From: Thalassobius sp965218685
GTDB lineage: Bacteria; Pseudomonadota; Alphaproteobacteria; Rhodobacterales; Rhodobacteraceae
Direction: 5' to 3'
Assembly (NCBI RefSeq): GCF_965218685.1
Contig: NZ_OZ244657.1
Location: forward strand, 1,302,001-1,366,000
DNA length: 64,000 nucleotides
Of this stretch, positions 1-8,150 are shown one piece after another; within the stretch, counting starts at the first letter, position 1, and every line of letters starts with the position of its first letter. The notes under the pieces were generated by a model. It searched no databases. It had not been told where the DNA came from and saw only the letters and a list, made by a program, of their open reading frames with translations. A program made the translations under genes and the position numbers.

Positions 1-1199
1 GAGGCGTTGATTCGCGCGTCCGAGGGGCGGGCGCCCGCTGGGTTCGTTTCACCATTCTGGATCGTGGTAAAGGCGCCCAGCACCCGGCGCTGCGCCATGC
101 TGGGGGCGGATTTGCGGGCGTAATGTCCATTCTTGGCGCCGGTCTGAACGTGGGGCCCCATGTCGCCGAACTGGGCGCGGGCGAACATGTCGGTGCGCTT
201 GGGCACGCGGGCGACATTGGCCTCGTCGATATAGGTGGTGGGGGTGTCGGTTCGTTTGAGCGTCTCGAACGGGTGGGGTCCATCCATGAAGCGCCGGGTG
301 GCATAAGGGTCTTGCGTGCGGCCAGATTTGCCATGATGCCCGCCCAGCCACCAACGCGCGCCCTTCAGCAAGGATTGCGGTTGCTGCGCCATGGCGGCCA
401 GCGGCTGATCGGTCGTCAGGTTCATATCCGTCGTCACTGCGGCCAGCCCGAAGCGGGCGCCAATCCATGGGGCCTTCAGTCCGTCCTCTGCTGTCGCCAG
501 CCCGGCGTGAACCGCAAGCGCGCCCAGGTGAACGTCGGTGCTGGCACTGCTATGGGCCATCGCGTTCCACCCAAGCAACCGCAGGTAATTCGCCAGAACC
601 ACCGCTGTTTCCGAGGCCCGCAGACAAGCGCGGTGTGCCTGAGCGTCGGCGATCCAATCGGTGCCGGCCTCTGAGGGGCCGGGATCGCGCGGGTATTCGT
701 ACAAAAAGACCAAAGCGTGCGTATGTCCGGAAATGCCCTTGGCCTGGGCCTCCATCGCTTCGCGCAATTCGGCCATGATAACGTCGATCCCCGAGGCCAA
801 AGTCTTGGTTTGGCGCGTGCGCAGCTCTTCAGCAAGGCGGTCGATATCAGGGTTGCGGCGGGGTGCGTCCAGAACCGCCTCATCGGGTAGCTTGCAGATG
901 CCGACCATGCTGGCATCGGAAAAATAGCCAAAAGCCTTCAGGTGCTGTGCGCGCTCGGTCGGGTCTTGGGGGATTTCGGCCCGCGCCGTGTTCACGAACC
1001 CATCGCGAATAGCGTCCAGCATCGCCTGATATTCGCCCATCGCGTTGACGATGCTTTCAGGTGCGTCTGGGCGGGTGAAATCCAGCGGCGTGTCCTCAGG
1101 AATGTTCCCCGTGTGCGCAGAGGCGCGCACCAGTTTTTCCAAGGGATAGGGCCCCAGATGAACCGCGCGATTCCTGTCCGAAAATAACTTCAGTGCCAT
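1..1199 (-). CDS. Reductive-dehalogenase-like protein, N-terminal part (runs off left edge)
   Basis: About 399 residues are visible and the frame is open at base 1, so the protein is partial. It starts at an ATG behind a GAGGGG ribosome site. The N-terminus (SDRNRAVHLGPYPLEKL) and the block around residues 160-280 (a run of aliphatic strands, NYLRLLGWNA, VHLGALAVHAGLA, FGLAAVTTDMNL) resemble the cobalamin-binding core shared by reductive dehalogenases and epoxyqueuosine reductase (QueG). Catabolic, non-respiratory RdhA proteins carry a vestigial N-terminal copy of this fold before the catalytic copy and the Fe-S domain. The visible part fits that first copy, and the catalytic half would lie outside the window. 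It is divergent from preT across a region with a RutR-type operator. Family assignment is by eye; substrate unknown. Confidence 0.6.
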   Translation of the reverse strand, partial: MALKLFSDRNRAVHLGPYPLEKLVRASAHTGNIPEDTPLDFTRPDAPESIVNAMGEYQAMLDAIRDGFVNTARAEIPQDPTERAQHLKAFGYFSDASMVGICKLPDEAVLDAPRRNPDIDRLAEELRTRQTKTLASGIDVIMAELREAMEAQAKGISGHTHALVFLYEYPRDPGPSEAGTDWIADAQAHRACLRASETAVVLANYLRLLGWNAMAHSSASTDVHLGALAVHAGLATAEDGLKAPWIGARFGLAAVTTDMNLTTDQPLAAMAQQPQSLLKGARWWLGGHHGKSGRTQDPYATRRFMDGPHPFETLKRTDTPTTYIDEANVARVPKRTDMFARAQFGDMGPHVQTGAKNGHYARKSAPSMAQRRVLGAFTTIQNGETNPAGARPSDARINA

Positions 1200-1317
1200 G
1201 ATGCCCCCCTCTTCGCTTGTATTGCTCAGCCTACATTCGAACCGAACGCAGACAAGCAAGTTGATGAAAAACCGTGCATTCCACCCGGTTGAGACCCAGA
1301 AAATACCGCGAATAAAT

Positions 1318-1333
1318 TTTACCAGTTGATAAA
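1318..1333. promoter_or_regulatory. RutR-type operator upstream of preT
   Basis: TTTACCAGTTGATAAA is a near-perfect inverted repeat (TTTACCA, two-base centre, TGATAAA; one mismatch). It matches the ACCA-NN-TGGT core of the E. coli RutR site and the perfect copy at 4900-4915. It lies about 57 bases before the preT start and in the shared region with the divergent dehalogenase-like gene, so it could control both. Confidence 0.6.
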
Positions 1334-1389
1334 AAATAAATCCGTGGAATACTGAACTCAATAACAAACCAAGCACAGTGGAGGTTGGA

Positions 1390-2712
1390 ATGAGTTCAAA
1401 CACCCTGACGCCAGGCATTGCCGCGGGGCGATTGGCGCATGACGACTATGCTCAGAATTTTGCCGATTTGCATCCGGCCCTGACCGAACATGAGGCCCTG
1501 GTGGCCGCAGATCGGTGTTACTTTTGTCATGATGCGCCTTGCATGACGGCCTGTCCGACCAGCATCGACATCCCCTTGTTCATTCGCCAGATCGCGACCG
1601 GCACGCCAAACGAGGCCGCCAAGACGATCCTGTCGCAGAATATCCTGGGCGGGATGTGCGCGCGGGTCTGCCCGACCGAAACCTTGTGCGAAGAGGTCTG
1701 CGTCCGCGAAACCGCCGAAGGCGAGCCGGTGCAGATCGGTCGATTGCAGCGCTATGCGACGGATACTCTGATGGAGGCGGGTCAGCACCCGTTTGACCGC
1801 GCAGCCCCCACCGGCAAACGCGTGGCCGTTGTCGGCGCGGGCCCTGCGGGATTGTCCTGCGCGCACCGCCTGGCGATGCATGGCCATGACGTGGAAATCT
1901 TTGATCCGCGTCCCAAGGCGGGCGGTCTGAATGAATTCGGAATCGCGACCTATAAATCCGTAGATGGCTTTGCTGGCAAAGAGGTCGACTGGCTGATGCA
2001 GATCGGCGGGATCACCGTGAACACGGGTAAGGCGCTGGGCGTAGCCCTGTCGCTGGAGGCGCTGACCAATGACTATGACGCGGTGTTCCTGGCCATTGGG
2101 TTGGCGGGCGTCAATGCTTTGAACGTGGATGGCGAGGACAAAGACGGTGTCGTGGACGCGGTCGAGTTCATCGCGGATCTGCGGCAAGCCTCGGATATGG
2201 GCGCGGTGCCGATTGGGCGCGACGTGGTGGTGATCGGTGGCGGGATGACCGCGATTGACGCAGCCGTGCAGGCCAAACTGCTGGGCGCGCTGAACGTTAC
2301 GCTGGTTTATCGTCGCGGCAAGGACCGGATGAATGCCAGCGAGTTCGAACAGGACTTGGCCACCAGCAAAGGCGTGCGGATTATCACCAATGCCTCGCCT
2401 AAGGCCGTGATCGGCAACGGCGCGGTGCGCGAGATCGAGTTCGAATACACCGATGATGAACTTGCTCCGACGGGGGAAACCTTCCGTCTGGCTGCCGATC
2501 AGGTGTTCAAGGCGATCGGGCAGACCTTGGGTCGTTCTGATTTGCCGGATCTGGACGGGCGCAAGATTGCCGTCACCGAAACGGGCCGCACAAGCATGAC
2601 GGGCGTTTGGGCCGGGGGCGACTGTGCCTCGGGCGGGGACGACCTGACCGTAACCGCCGTGGCCGAAGGGCGCGACGCCGCCGAAGACATCCACGCCGCA
2701 TTGTCGGCGTAA
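1390..2712 (+). CDS. preT: Dihydropyrimidine dehydrogenase, PreT-type NAD(P)H-oxidizing subunit
   Basis: A 440-residue flavoprotein of the glutamate-synthase small-subunit type. It passes electrons from NAD(P)H to PreA for reduction of uracil or thymine. Visible features are two cysteine clusters for [4Fe-4S] centres near residues 43-55 and 93-107 (CYFCHDAPCMTAC; CARVCPTETLCEEVC), an FAD-binding VVGAGPAGLS near 146, and a second nucleotide-binding VVIGGGMTAIDAA near 280. ATG 1390 is chosen because GGAGG lies five bases upstream; an in-frame GTG at 1378 overlaps that site. The gap to preA is 18 bases, so the two form an operon. Confidence 0.9.
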   Translation: MSSNTLTPGIAAGRLAHDDYAQNFADLHPALTEHEALVAADRCYFCHDAPCMTACPTSIDIPLFIRQIATGTPNEAAKTILSQNILGGMCARVCPTETLCEEVCVRETAEGEPVQIGRLQRYATDTLMEAGQHPFDRAAPTGKRVAVVGAGPAGLSCAHRLAMHGHDVEIFDPRPKAGGLNEFGIATYKSVDGFAGKEVDWLMQIGGITVNTGKALGVALSLEALTNDYDAVFLAIGLAGVNALNVDGEDKDGVVDAVEFIADLRQASDMGAVPIGRDVVVIGGGMTAIDAAVQAKLLGALNVTLVYRRGKDRMNASEFEQDLATSKGVRIITNASPKAVIGNGAVREIEFEYTDDELAPTGETFRLAADQVFKAIGQTLGRSDLPDLDGRKIAVTETGRTSMTGVWAGGDCASGGDDLTVTAVAEGRDAAEDIHAALSA

Positions 2713-2730
2713 GCAGAGGGAGATAAGCGA

Positions 2731-4038
2731 ATGGCCAATCTCGCAAGCGAATTCATCGGGATCAAATCCCCAAACCCGTTCTGGCTGGCCTCGGCCCCGC
2801 CAACGGACAAGGAATACAACGTCCGCCGCGCCTTTGAGGCCGGCTGGGGCGGTGTCGTCTGGAAAACCCTGGGGTCCGAAGGGCTTCCGGTGGTCAACGT
2901 CAACGGGCCTCGGTACGGGGCGATCTGGGGGGCGGATCGGCGCCTGTTGGGGTTGAACAACATCGAGCTGATCACGGATCGCCCGCTGGAAACCAACCTC
3001 AGGGAAATCAAATCGGTCAAGCGTGACTACCCCGACCGCGCGCTGATCATCAGCCTGATGGTGCCGTGTGACGAGGACAGCTGGGCCGATATCCTGAAAC
3101 GGATCGAGGATACCGGGGCCGACGGGGTAGAACTGAACTTTGGCTGTCCGCACGGGATGGCAGAACGTGGCATGGGCAGCGCCGTGGGGCAGGTGCCTGA
3201 ATACATCGAGATGGTGACGCGCTGGGTGAAGAAACACTCGCGCATGCCCTGTATCGTCAAGCTGACGCCAAATATCGCGGACATCCGCAAACCCGCCGAG
3301 GCGGCCAAACGTGGCGGCGCAGATGCAGTCAGCCTGATCAACACGATCAACTCGATCACCTCGGTCGATCTGGACGATTTCGCGCCCGAACCCTCGATTG
3401 ATGGCAAAGGTACGCATGGGGGATACTGTGGGCCGGCAGTGAAGCCGATCGCGCTGAACATGGTGGCCGAGATTGCGCGCAACCCCGAAACCCATGGCCT
3501 GCCGATCAGCGGTATCGGCGGTGTCACCACCTGGCGCGACGCGGCCGAGTTCATGACCTTGGGCGCGGGAAACGTGCAGGTGTGTACGGCGGCGATGACC
3601 TATGGCTTCAAGGTCGTGCAAGAGATGATCTCGGGGCTGTCGGATTACATGGACCGCAAGGGAATGACCTCGACCAGCGAGTTGGTTGGGCGCGCTGTTC
3701 CGAACGTGACCGATTGGCAGTACCTGAACCTCAATTTTGTCACCAAGGCCAAGATCGACGAGGATGCCTGTATCAAGTGCGGTCGTTGCTATGCGGCCTG
3801 CGAGGACACCAGCCACCAGGCCATCGATATGTCCGACGACCGTGTGTTCAGCGTGAAAGATGACGAATGCGTGGCATGCAATCTGTGCGTCAACGTTTGC
3901 CCCGTCGAGGGTTGCATCACCATGGAAAGGGTAACGCCGGGCCAGGTGGACGAACGCACAGGTAAAGAGGTGCCCGAGGAATATGGCAACTGGCTGGATC
4001 ACCCAAACAATCCGGGCAACAGCTGCGCGGCTGAATAA
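2731..4038 (+). CDS. preA: Dihydropyrimidine dehydrogenase catalytic subunit PreA
   Basis: A 435-residue protein with an FMN-binding dihydroorotate-dehydrogenase-like TIM barrel (residues 1 to about 310) followed by a two-cluster ferredoxin domain (CIKCGRCYAAC and CVACNLCVNVCP). It reduces uracil or thymine to the 5,6-dihydro base, the first step of the reductive pathway. The pyrimidine-site segment NFGCPHGMAERGMG is present. The loop that carries the catalytic cysteine in mammalian enzymes (GMGLACGQ) reads GMGSAVGQ here. It is co-transcribed with preT. Confidence 0.92.
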   Translation: MANLASEFIGIKSPNPFWLASAPPTDKEYNVRRAFEAGWGGVVWKTLGSEGLPVVNVNGPRYGAIWGADRRLLGLNNIELITDRPLETNLREIKSVKRDYPDRALIISLMVPCDEDSWADILKRIEDTGADGVELNFGCPHGMAERGMGSAVGQVPEYIEMVTRWVKKHSRMPCIVKLTPNIADIRKPAEAAKRGGADAVSLINTINSITSVDLDDFAPEPSIDGKGTHGGYCGPAVKPIALNMVAEIARNPETHGLPISGIGGVTTWRDAAEFMTLGAGNVQVCTAAMTYGFKVVQEMISGLSDYMDRKGMTSTSELVGRAVPNVTDWQYLNLNFVTKAKIDEDACIKCGRCYAACEDTSHQAIDMSDDRVFSVKDDECVACNLCVNVCPVEGCITMERVTPGQVDERTGKEVPEEYGNWLDHPNNPGNSCAAE

Positions 4039-4092
4039 GTGGTGAACCCTTGCGGGCGTTGCCAAACGGAGCGCCTGCGGCGCACAGGTTCA

Positions 4093-4123
4093 GGCAGGTC
4101 GTTTCATTCTGAAACGGCCTGCC
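4093..4123. terminator. Hairpin between convergent preA and rutR
   Basis: A 14-bp stem with one G-T wobble (GGCAGGTCGTTTCA / TGAAACGGCCTGCC) and a TTC loop lies between the two convergent stops. There is no clear T-tract, so it is a stem-only or bidirectional terminator candidate. Confidence 0.55.
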
Positions 4124-4150
4124 GGTCTGGCGCTTGGGGCAGAGGTGGCG

Positions 4151-4783
4151 TCAGGGGTTCACGCCGAGCAGATTGCGGAAGAGGGTGTCCAGATAGGTCT
4201 CGGCGCTGGTGAGGATGTCGTCTTCGTCGGGGGTAAGAACCGAAACCTGGGCTTCGAAATCGGCATAATGCTGGGTGGTCGCCCAGATCGAAAAGATCAG
4301 GTGGCGAGGATCAACCTTGTTGATCTTGCCGGCATCCATCCAGCCTTGAATCACCTTGGTTTTCTCGTCGAACAGCGGTTTGAGATCGGACAAAAGGTGC
4401 GGGCCCATGCGGGGTGCGCCTTGCAGGATCTCGTTGGCGAACAGGCGGCTTTCGCGGGGGAATTCACGGCTCATCTGGGCCTTGCGACGAACATAGGCGC
4501 AGATCTCTTTGAGCGGTTCCCCGTTCGGGTCCATTTCGTGCAGGGGGTCCAGCCACGTTTCCATCAGCTTGTTTAGCAATGTGACGTGGATCGCTTCTTT
4601 GCCATCGAAGTAATAGAGGATGTTCGGTTTGCTAAGGCCCGCGTGTTCGGCGATCTGATCCAGGGTCGCGCCGCGATAGCCATGAGTCGAAAAAACCTCG
4701 AGCGCAGCGTCCAGGATTTTCTTGCGATTGCGCAATTGAATCCGGCTGGGTTTCTTGGCTGGAGCGGTATTCTGGATAGGCAT
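4151..4783 (-). CDS. rutR: TetR-family regulator, RutR-like
   Basis: A 210-residue TetR repressor with the helix-turn-helix at about residues 20-65 (ILDAALEVFSTHGYRGATL, then IAEHAGLSKPNILYYF). The C-terminal ligand domain contains LIFSIWATTQHYADFEAQV, almost identical to E. coli RutR, which senses uracil and thymine. By family knowledge it should represses pyrimidine-degradation genes until pyrimidine binds. The matching operators at 1318 and 4900, plus a weaker one before its own start, support local control and autoregulation. Confidence 0.85.
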   Translation of the reverse strand: MPIQNTAPAKKPSRIQLRNRKKILDAALEVFSTHGYRGATLDQIAEHAGLSKPNILYYFDGKEAIHVTLLNKLMETWLDPLHEMDPNGEPLKEICAYVRRKAQMSREFPRESRLFANEILQGAPRMGPHLLSDLKPLFDEKTKVIQGWMDAGKINKVDPRHLIFSIWATTQHYADFEAQVSVLTPDEDDILTSAETYLDTLFRNLLGVNP

Positions 4784-4837
4784 TCAAACCCCTTCTGGTG
4801 AAGTGATGCAAAATTCATCGGCGATCAGTTTAGACTA

Positions 4838-4847
4838 ACCACATGGG
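4838..4847. promoter_or_regulatory. Degenerate RutR-type half-palindrome before rutR
   Basis: ACCA-CA-TGGG differs by one base from the ACCA-NN-TGGT core and lies about 55 bases upstream of the rutR start codon. It is a plausible weaker, autoregulatory copy. Confidence 0.4.
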
Positions 4848-4867
4848 AAAAGTCGCCAAGAGATTTC

Positions 4868-4915
4868 TTGACATGTGGCAGCCTGTTCGCAATCGTGAAT
4901 TTACCAAATGGTAAA
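4868..4915 (+). promoter_or_regulatory. Promoter and perfect RutR-type operator for the pydC-hydA-ABC operon
   Basis: A TTGACA -35 hexamer at 4868-4873 is followed 17 bases later by a poor -10 (AATCGT). At 4900-4915 lies TTTACCAAATGGTAAA, with perfect 7-bp arms around a two-base centre. The operator sits just after the -10, where a bound repressor would block initiation. Same half-site and spacing as the E. coli RutR consensus TTGACCA-NN-TGGTCAA. Confidence 0.65.
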
Positions 4916-4989
4916 AAAGCAGCAAGAGGGCATCGCTCTCCAGCCAGGTTGGCCCTCTTGTCAGGAAGAAACAAGACGAGGGAAGACCA

Positions 4990-6240
4990 ATGCCAGCGCC
5001 CGGAGAAAACCTGAAGATCAACGGTGATCGTTTGTGGGACAGCCTGATGGAGATGGCCAAGATTGGACCGGGCATCGCCGGAGGTAATAATCGCCAGACC
5101 GTGACGGATGAGGATGGCGAGGGGCGCGCTCTGTTCCAGAAATGGTGTCAGGAGGCGGGCTGCGAGATGGGGCTCGATCAGATGGGTAACATGTTTGCCA
5201 TGCGTCCGGGAACCGATCCGGATGCTTTGCCGGTCTATGTCGGCAGCCATCTGGATACGCAGCCGACCGGTGGAAAATATGATGGCGTTTTGGGCGTTCT
5301 GTCCGCGCTGGAGCTGATTCGTACGATGAATGATCTGGGAATCAAGACCAAGCATCCCATCGTCGCCACCAACTGGACCAACGAAGAGGGCACGCGTTTT
5401 GCGCCAGCCATGCTGGCCTCGGGGGTGTTTGCAGGCATTCACACGCAGGATTGGGCCTATGACCGAGAGGATGCCGAGGGGCTGAAATTCGGGGACGAAC
5501 TGGCCCGGATCGGCTGGAAAGGTGAGGAAGAGGTCGGCGCGCGCAAGATGCACGCCTTCTTTGAGCTGCATATCGAACAGGGCCCCATTCTGGAGGCCGA
5601 GGGCAAGGATATCGGCGTTGTCACCCATGGGCAGGGCCTTAGCTGGACGCAGGTGACAATCACCGGCAAGGATGCGCATACCGGATCGACCCCGATGCCG
5701 ATGCGCAAAAACGCCGGGCTGGGTATGGCCAAGGTGCTGGAGCTGGTGGACGAAATCGCCTGGTCGCATGCCCCTCATGCGGTGGGCGCTGCAGGTCATA
5801 TCGACGTCTTCCCAAACTCGCGCAATGTGATCCCAGGTAAGGTGGTGTTCACCGTCGATTTCCGCTGTCCCGACTTGGCTGTGATCCAGGATATGGAGGC
5901 GCGCCTGAAAGAAGGCGCGACGAAAATTTGCGATGAGATGGGGCTGGGCGTAGAGTTTGAAAAGGTGGGTGGATTCGACCCCGTCACCTTCGACGAAGAC
6001 TGCGTAACGGCGGTGCGATCGGCGGCAGAGCGTCTGGGCTATAGCCATCGGGACATCATCTCGGGGGCGGGGCACGATGCCTGCTGGATCAACCAGGTGG
6101 CGCCCACGGCGATGGTGATGTGTCCCTGTGTGGACGGGCTGAGCCACAACGAGGCCGAAGAGATATCGAAGGAATGGGCGACGGCGGGCGCGGATGTGCT
6201 GCTGCATGCAGTCGTCGAAACCGCCCAGATCGTCGAGTAA
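4990..6240 (+). CDS. pydC: N-carbamoyl-beta-alanine amidohydrolase (beta-ureidopropionase), M20 family
   Basis: A 416-residue zinc hydrolase of the M20/AmaB-HyuC family. It hydrolyses N-carbamoyl-beta-alanine to beta-alanine, CO2 and ammonia, the third step of reductive pyrimidine degradation. Metal ligands are visible as H87 (VGSHLDTQ), D98 (GGKYDGVLG), E132/E133 (TNEEGTRF), the histidine of HIEQGP and the late SGAGHDACWI. It heads the second pyrimidine operon directly behind the RutR-type operator. A broader N-carbamoyl-amino-acid hydrolase is the alternative; the neighbours favour the pyrimidine role. Confidence 0.85.
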   Translation: MPAPGENLKINGDRLWDSLMEMAKIGPGIAGGNNRQTVTDEDGEGRALFQKWCQEAGCEMGLDQMGNMFAMRPGTDPDALPVYVGSHLDTQPTGGKYDGVLGVLSALELIRTMNDLGIKTKHPIVATNWTNEEGTRFAPAMLASGVFAGIHTQDWAYDREDAEGLKFGDELARIGWKGEEEVGARKMHAFFELHIEQGPILEAEGKDIGVVTHGQGLSWTQVTITGKDAHTGSTPMPMRKNAGLGMAKVLELVDEIAWSHAPHAVGAAGHIDVFPNSRNVIPGKVVFTVDFRCPDLAVIQDMEARLKEGATKICDEMGLGVEFEKVGGFDPVTFDEDCVTAVRSAAERLGYSHRDIISGAGHDACWINQVAPTAMVMCPCVDGLSHNEAEEISKEWATAGADVLLHAVVETAQIVE

Positions 6241-6257
6241 TCCCGAAAGGGCCAGAC

Positions 6258-6563
6258 ATGGTGACGAAGGACGAAGTCAAAGCAGAGGTCGCAAAGGCGA
6301 TTGATGGGTTCGCGCCCGCCAATCGCTCGGATGTGGCGACGCTGGCGGACTTCAAAAGGGCGGTGGTCGAGCCGCGCCTTGTCACTGTGAATTTCAGTGG
6401 CGGGATCACCCAGAAATGTTGGAACGTGACGCGATCGAACGGAATGTACCGTGTCATTTTCCTGCCTACAGCGGGGTATTTTTCGCTGTGTGTGGAATCC
6501 GATTTTGGGCCGCTGGACATTGGGGTCCACGGCGATGCGATAGGGTGTTTCGGGTCCGTCTGA
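6258..6563 (+). CDS. Small conserved-looking protein of unknown function in the pyrimidine operon
   Basis: 101 residues, starting at ATG 6258 after a GAAAGG site, 17 bases after pydC and 36 before hydA. The frame continues upstream into pydC, but only the part after the pydC stop looks real. The N-terminal third is helical and charged (KDEVKAEVAKAIDGFA); the rest has alternating hydrophobic strands and three cysteines (residues about 52, 78, 97). No signal peptide or membrane segment. I do not recognise the family; position suggests a role linked to the pathway. Confidence 0.65.
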   Translation: MVTKDEVKAEVAKAIDGFAPANRSDVATLADFKRAVVEPRLVTVNFSGGITQKCWNVTRSNGMYRVIFLPTAGYFSLCVESDFGPLDIGVHGDAIGCFGSV

Positions 6564-6599
6564 CCCGCCGCGCCAACAGATAAGACAGGGAGTTACGAC

Positions 6600-8060
6600 A
6601 TGACCAAGGTGATCAAGGGCGGAACCGTTTGCACCGCTGACCGGACATGGAAAGCCGACGTTCTGATCGAGGGTGAAAAGATCAAACAGATCGGCGAGGA
6701 TCTGAAGGGCGATGAATATATTGATGCCGAGGGCGCCTATGTGATCCCCGGCGGGATCGACCCTCATACCCACCTGGAAATGCCATTTATGGGGACCACG
6801 GCGGCGGAAACTTTCGAATCCGGCACCTGGGCGGCGGCCGTGGGCGGGACCACGATGGTGGTGGATTTCTGCCTGCCCGGCGAGGATGGCAGCATCAAGA
6901 ACGCGATCCACGAATGGCACCGTAAATCCGCGCCTCAGATCTGTTCGGACGTCGGCTATCACATGGCGATCACCGGCTGGAACGAGCAGGTCTTCAACGA
7001 GATGAAAGACGCTGTGGACATGGGCGTGAACTCGTTCAAGCACTTCATGGCCTACAAGGGCGCGCTGATGGTCGAGGATGACGAGATGTTCGCCAGCTTC
7101 AAGCGCTGTCGCGAGCTGGGCGCACTGCCGATGGTGCATGCTGAAAACGGCGATCTGGTGGCCGACATGCAAGAGGAAATGCTGGCCAAGGGCATCACAG
7201 GCCCCGAAGGCCACGCATATTCCCGCCCCCCGGAATTCGAAGGCGAGGCCGCCAACCGCGCCATCACCATTGCTGATGCGGCAGGCACGCCGCTGTATAT
7301 CGTGCATGTCAGCTGCGAACAGGCGCACGAGGCCATTCGCCGTGCCCGACAAAAGGGGATGCGCGTCTATGGCGAGCCGCTGATCCAGTTCCTGACGCTG
7401 GACGAAAGCGAGTATTTCAAGGGCGACTGGATGCACTCGGCCCGCCGCGTGATGTCGCCGCCCTTCCGCGACAAATCCCACCAGGACAGCCTGTGGGCCG
7501 GACTTCAGGCCGGCAGCTTGCAGGTGGTTGCCACTGACCATGCAGCCTTTACCAGCGAACAGAAACTGATGGGCAAAGACAATTTCTGCCTGATCCCCAA
7601 CGGCTCGAACGGGCTGGAGGAACGTCTGGCCGTGCTGTGGACCCAAGGCGTGGAAACAGGCCGTCTGACGCCGAACGAGTTTGTCGCCGCGACCTCGACC
7701 AATGTGGCGAAGATCCTGAACATCTATCCGCAGAAGGGCGCGATCGTCGAAGGTGCGGACGCCGATATCGTGGTTTGGGACCCCAAGATCAGCAAGACGA
7801 TCAGCCAGGCCAATCACCACTCGGTGCTGGACTACAACGTGTTCGAGGGCTTCGATGTCACAGCCCAGGCTCGCTATACCCTGAACCGCGGCGAGGTCAT
7901 CTGGGCCTGGGGCCAAAATAGCCAGCCGCAGCCAGGGCGCGGCCGGTTCATCCCGCGCCCTGCGTTCAACTCGGCCAGTGTCGCTCTGTCCAAGTGGAAA
8001 GAGCTGACCAGCCCGAAAATGATCCAACGCGATCCGATGAACATCCCGGCCGGGATCTAA
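6600..8060 (+). CDS. hydA: Dihydropyrimidinase
   Basis: 486 residues, the normal length for the family. It opens dihydrouracil or dihydrothymine to the N-carbamoyl-beta-amino acid, between PreTA and PydC. Metal ligands of the amidohydrolase barrel are visible: H56 and H58 (GGIDPHTHLE), the lysine of AYKG at 153 that is carbamylated in relatives, histidines in MVHAENGD and YIVHVSCEQ, and the aspartate of ATDHAAF. It is preceded by GACAGGGAG at ATG-14. Third gene of the operon. Confidence 0.93.
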   Translation: MTKVIKGGTVCTADRTWKADVLIEGEKIKQIGEDLKGDEYIDAEGAYVIPGGIDPHTHLEMPFMGTTAAETFESGTWAAAVGGTTMVVDFCLPGEDGSIKNAIHEWHRKSAPQICSDVGYHMAITGWNEQVFNEMKDAVDMGVNSFKHFMAYKGALMVEDDEMFASFKRCRELGALPMVHAENGDLVADMQEEMLAKGITGPEGHAYSRPPEFEGEAANRAITIADAAGTPLYIVHVSCEQAHEAIRRARQKGMRVYGEPLIQFLTLDESEYFKGDWMHSARRVMSPPFRDKSHQDSLWAGLQAGSLQVVATDHAAFTSEQKLMGKDNFCLIPNGSNGLEERLAVLWTQGVETGRLTPNEFVAATSTNVAKILNIYPQKGAIVEGADADIVVWDPKISKTISQANHHSVLDYNVFEGFDVTAQARYTLNRGEVIWAWGQNSQPQPGRGRFIPRPAFNSASVALSKWKELTSPKMIQRDPMNIPAGI

Positions 8061-8150
8061 GAAACCCGCGCCTCGGCCCATGGCCGGGGCGCCCACCAAG
8101 ACGACACCACAGACCGTGAAAATATCACGGCAACGGAGCACTAGGGACGT

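Noticed and set aside
1396..4065. A minus-strand open frame of 889 codons opposite preTA
   Set aside because: It lies exactly antisense to two clear genes. GC-rich third-position bias creates such frames, and the translation is histidine/arginine-rich without any family motif.
6039..8141. A minus-strand open frame of 700 codons opposite hydA
   Set aside because: Antisense shadow of hydA and neighbours; no recognisable domain.
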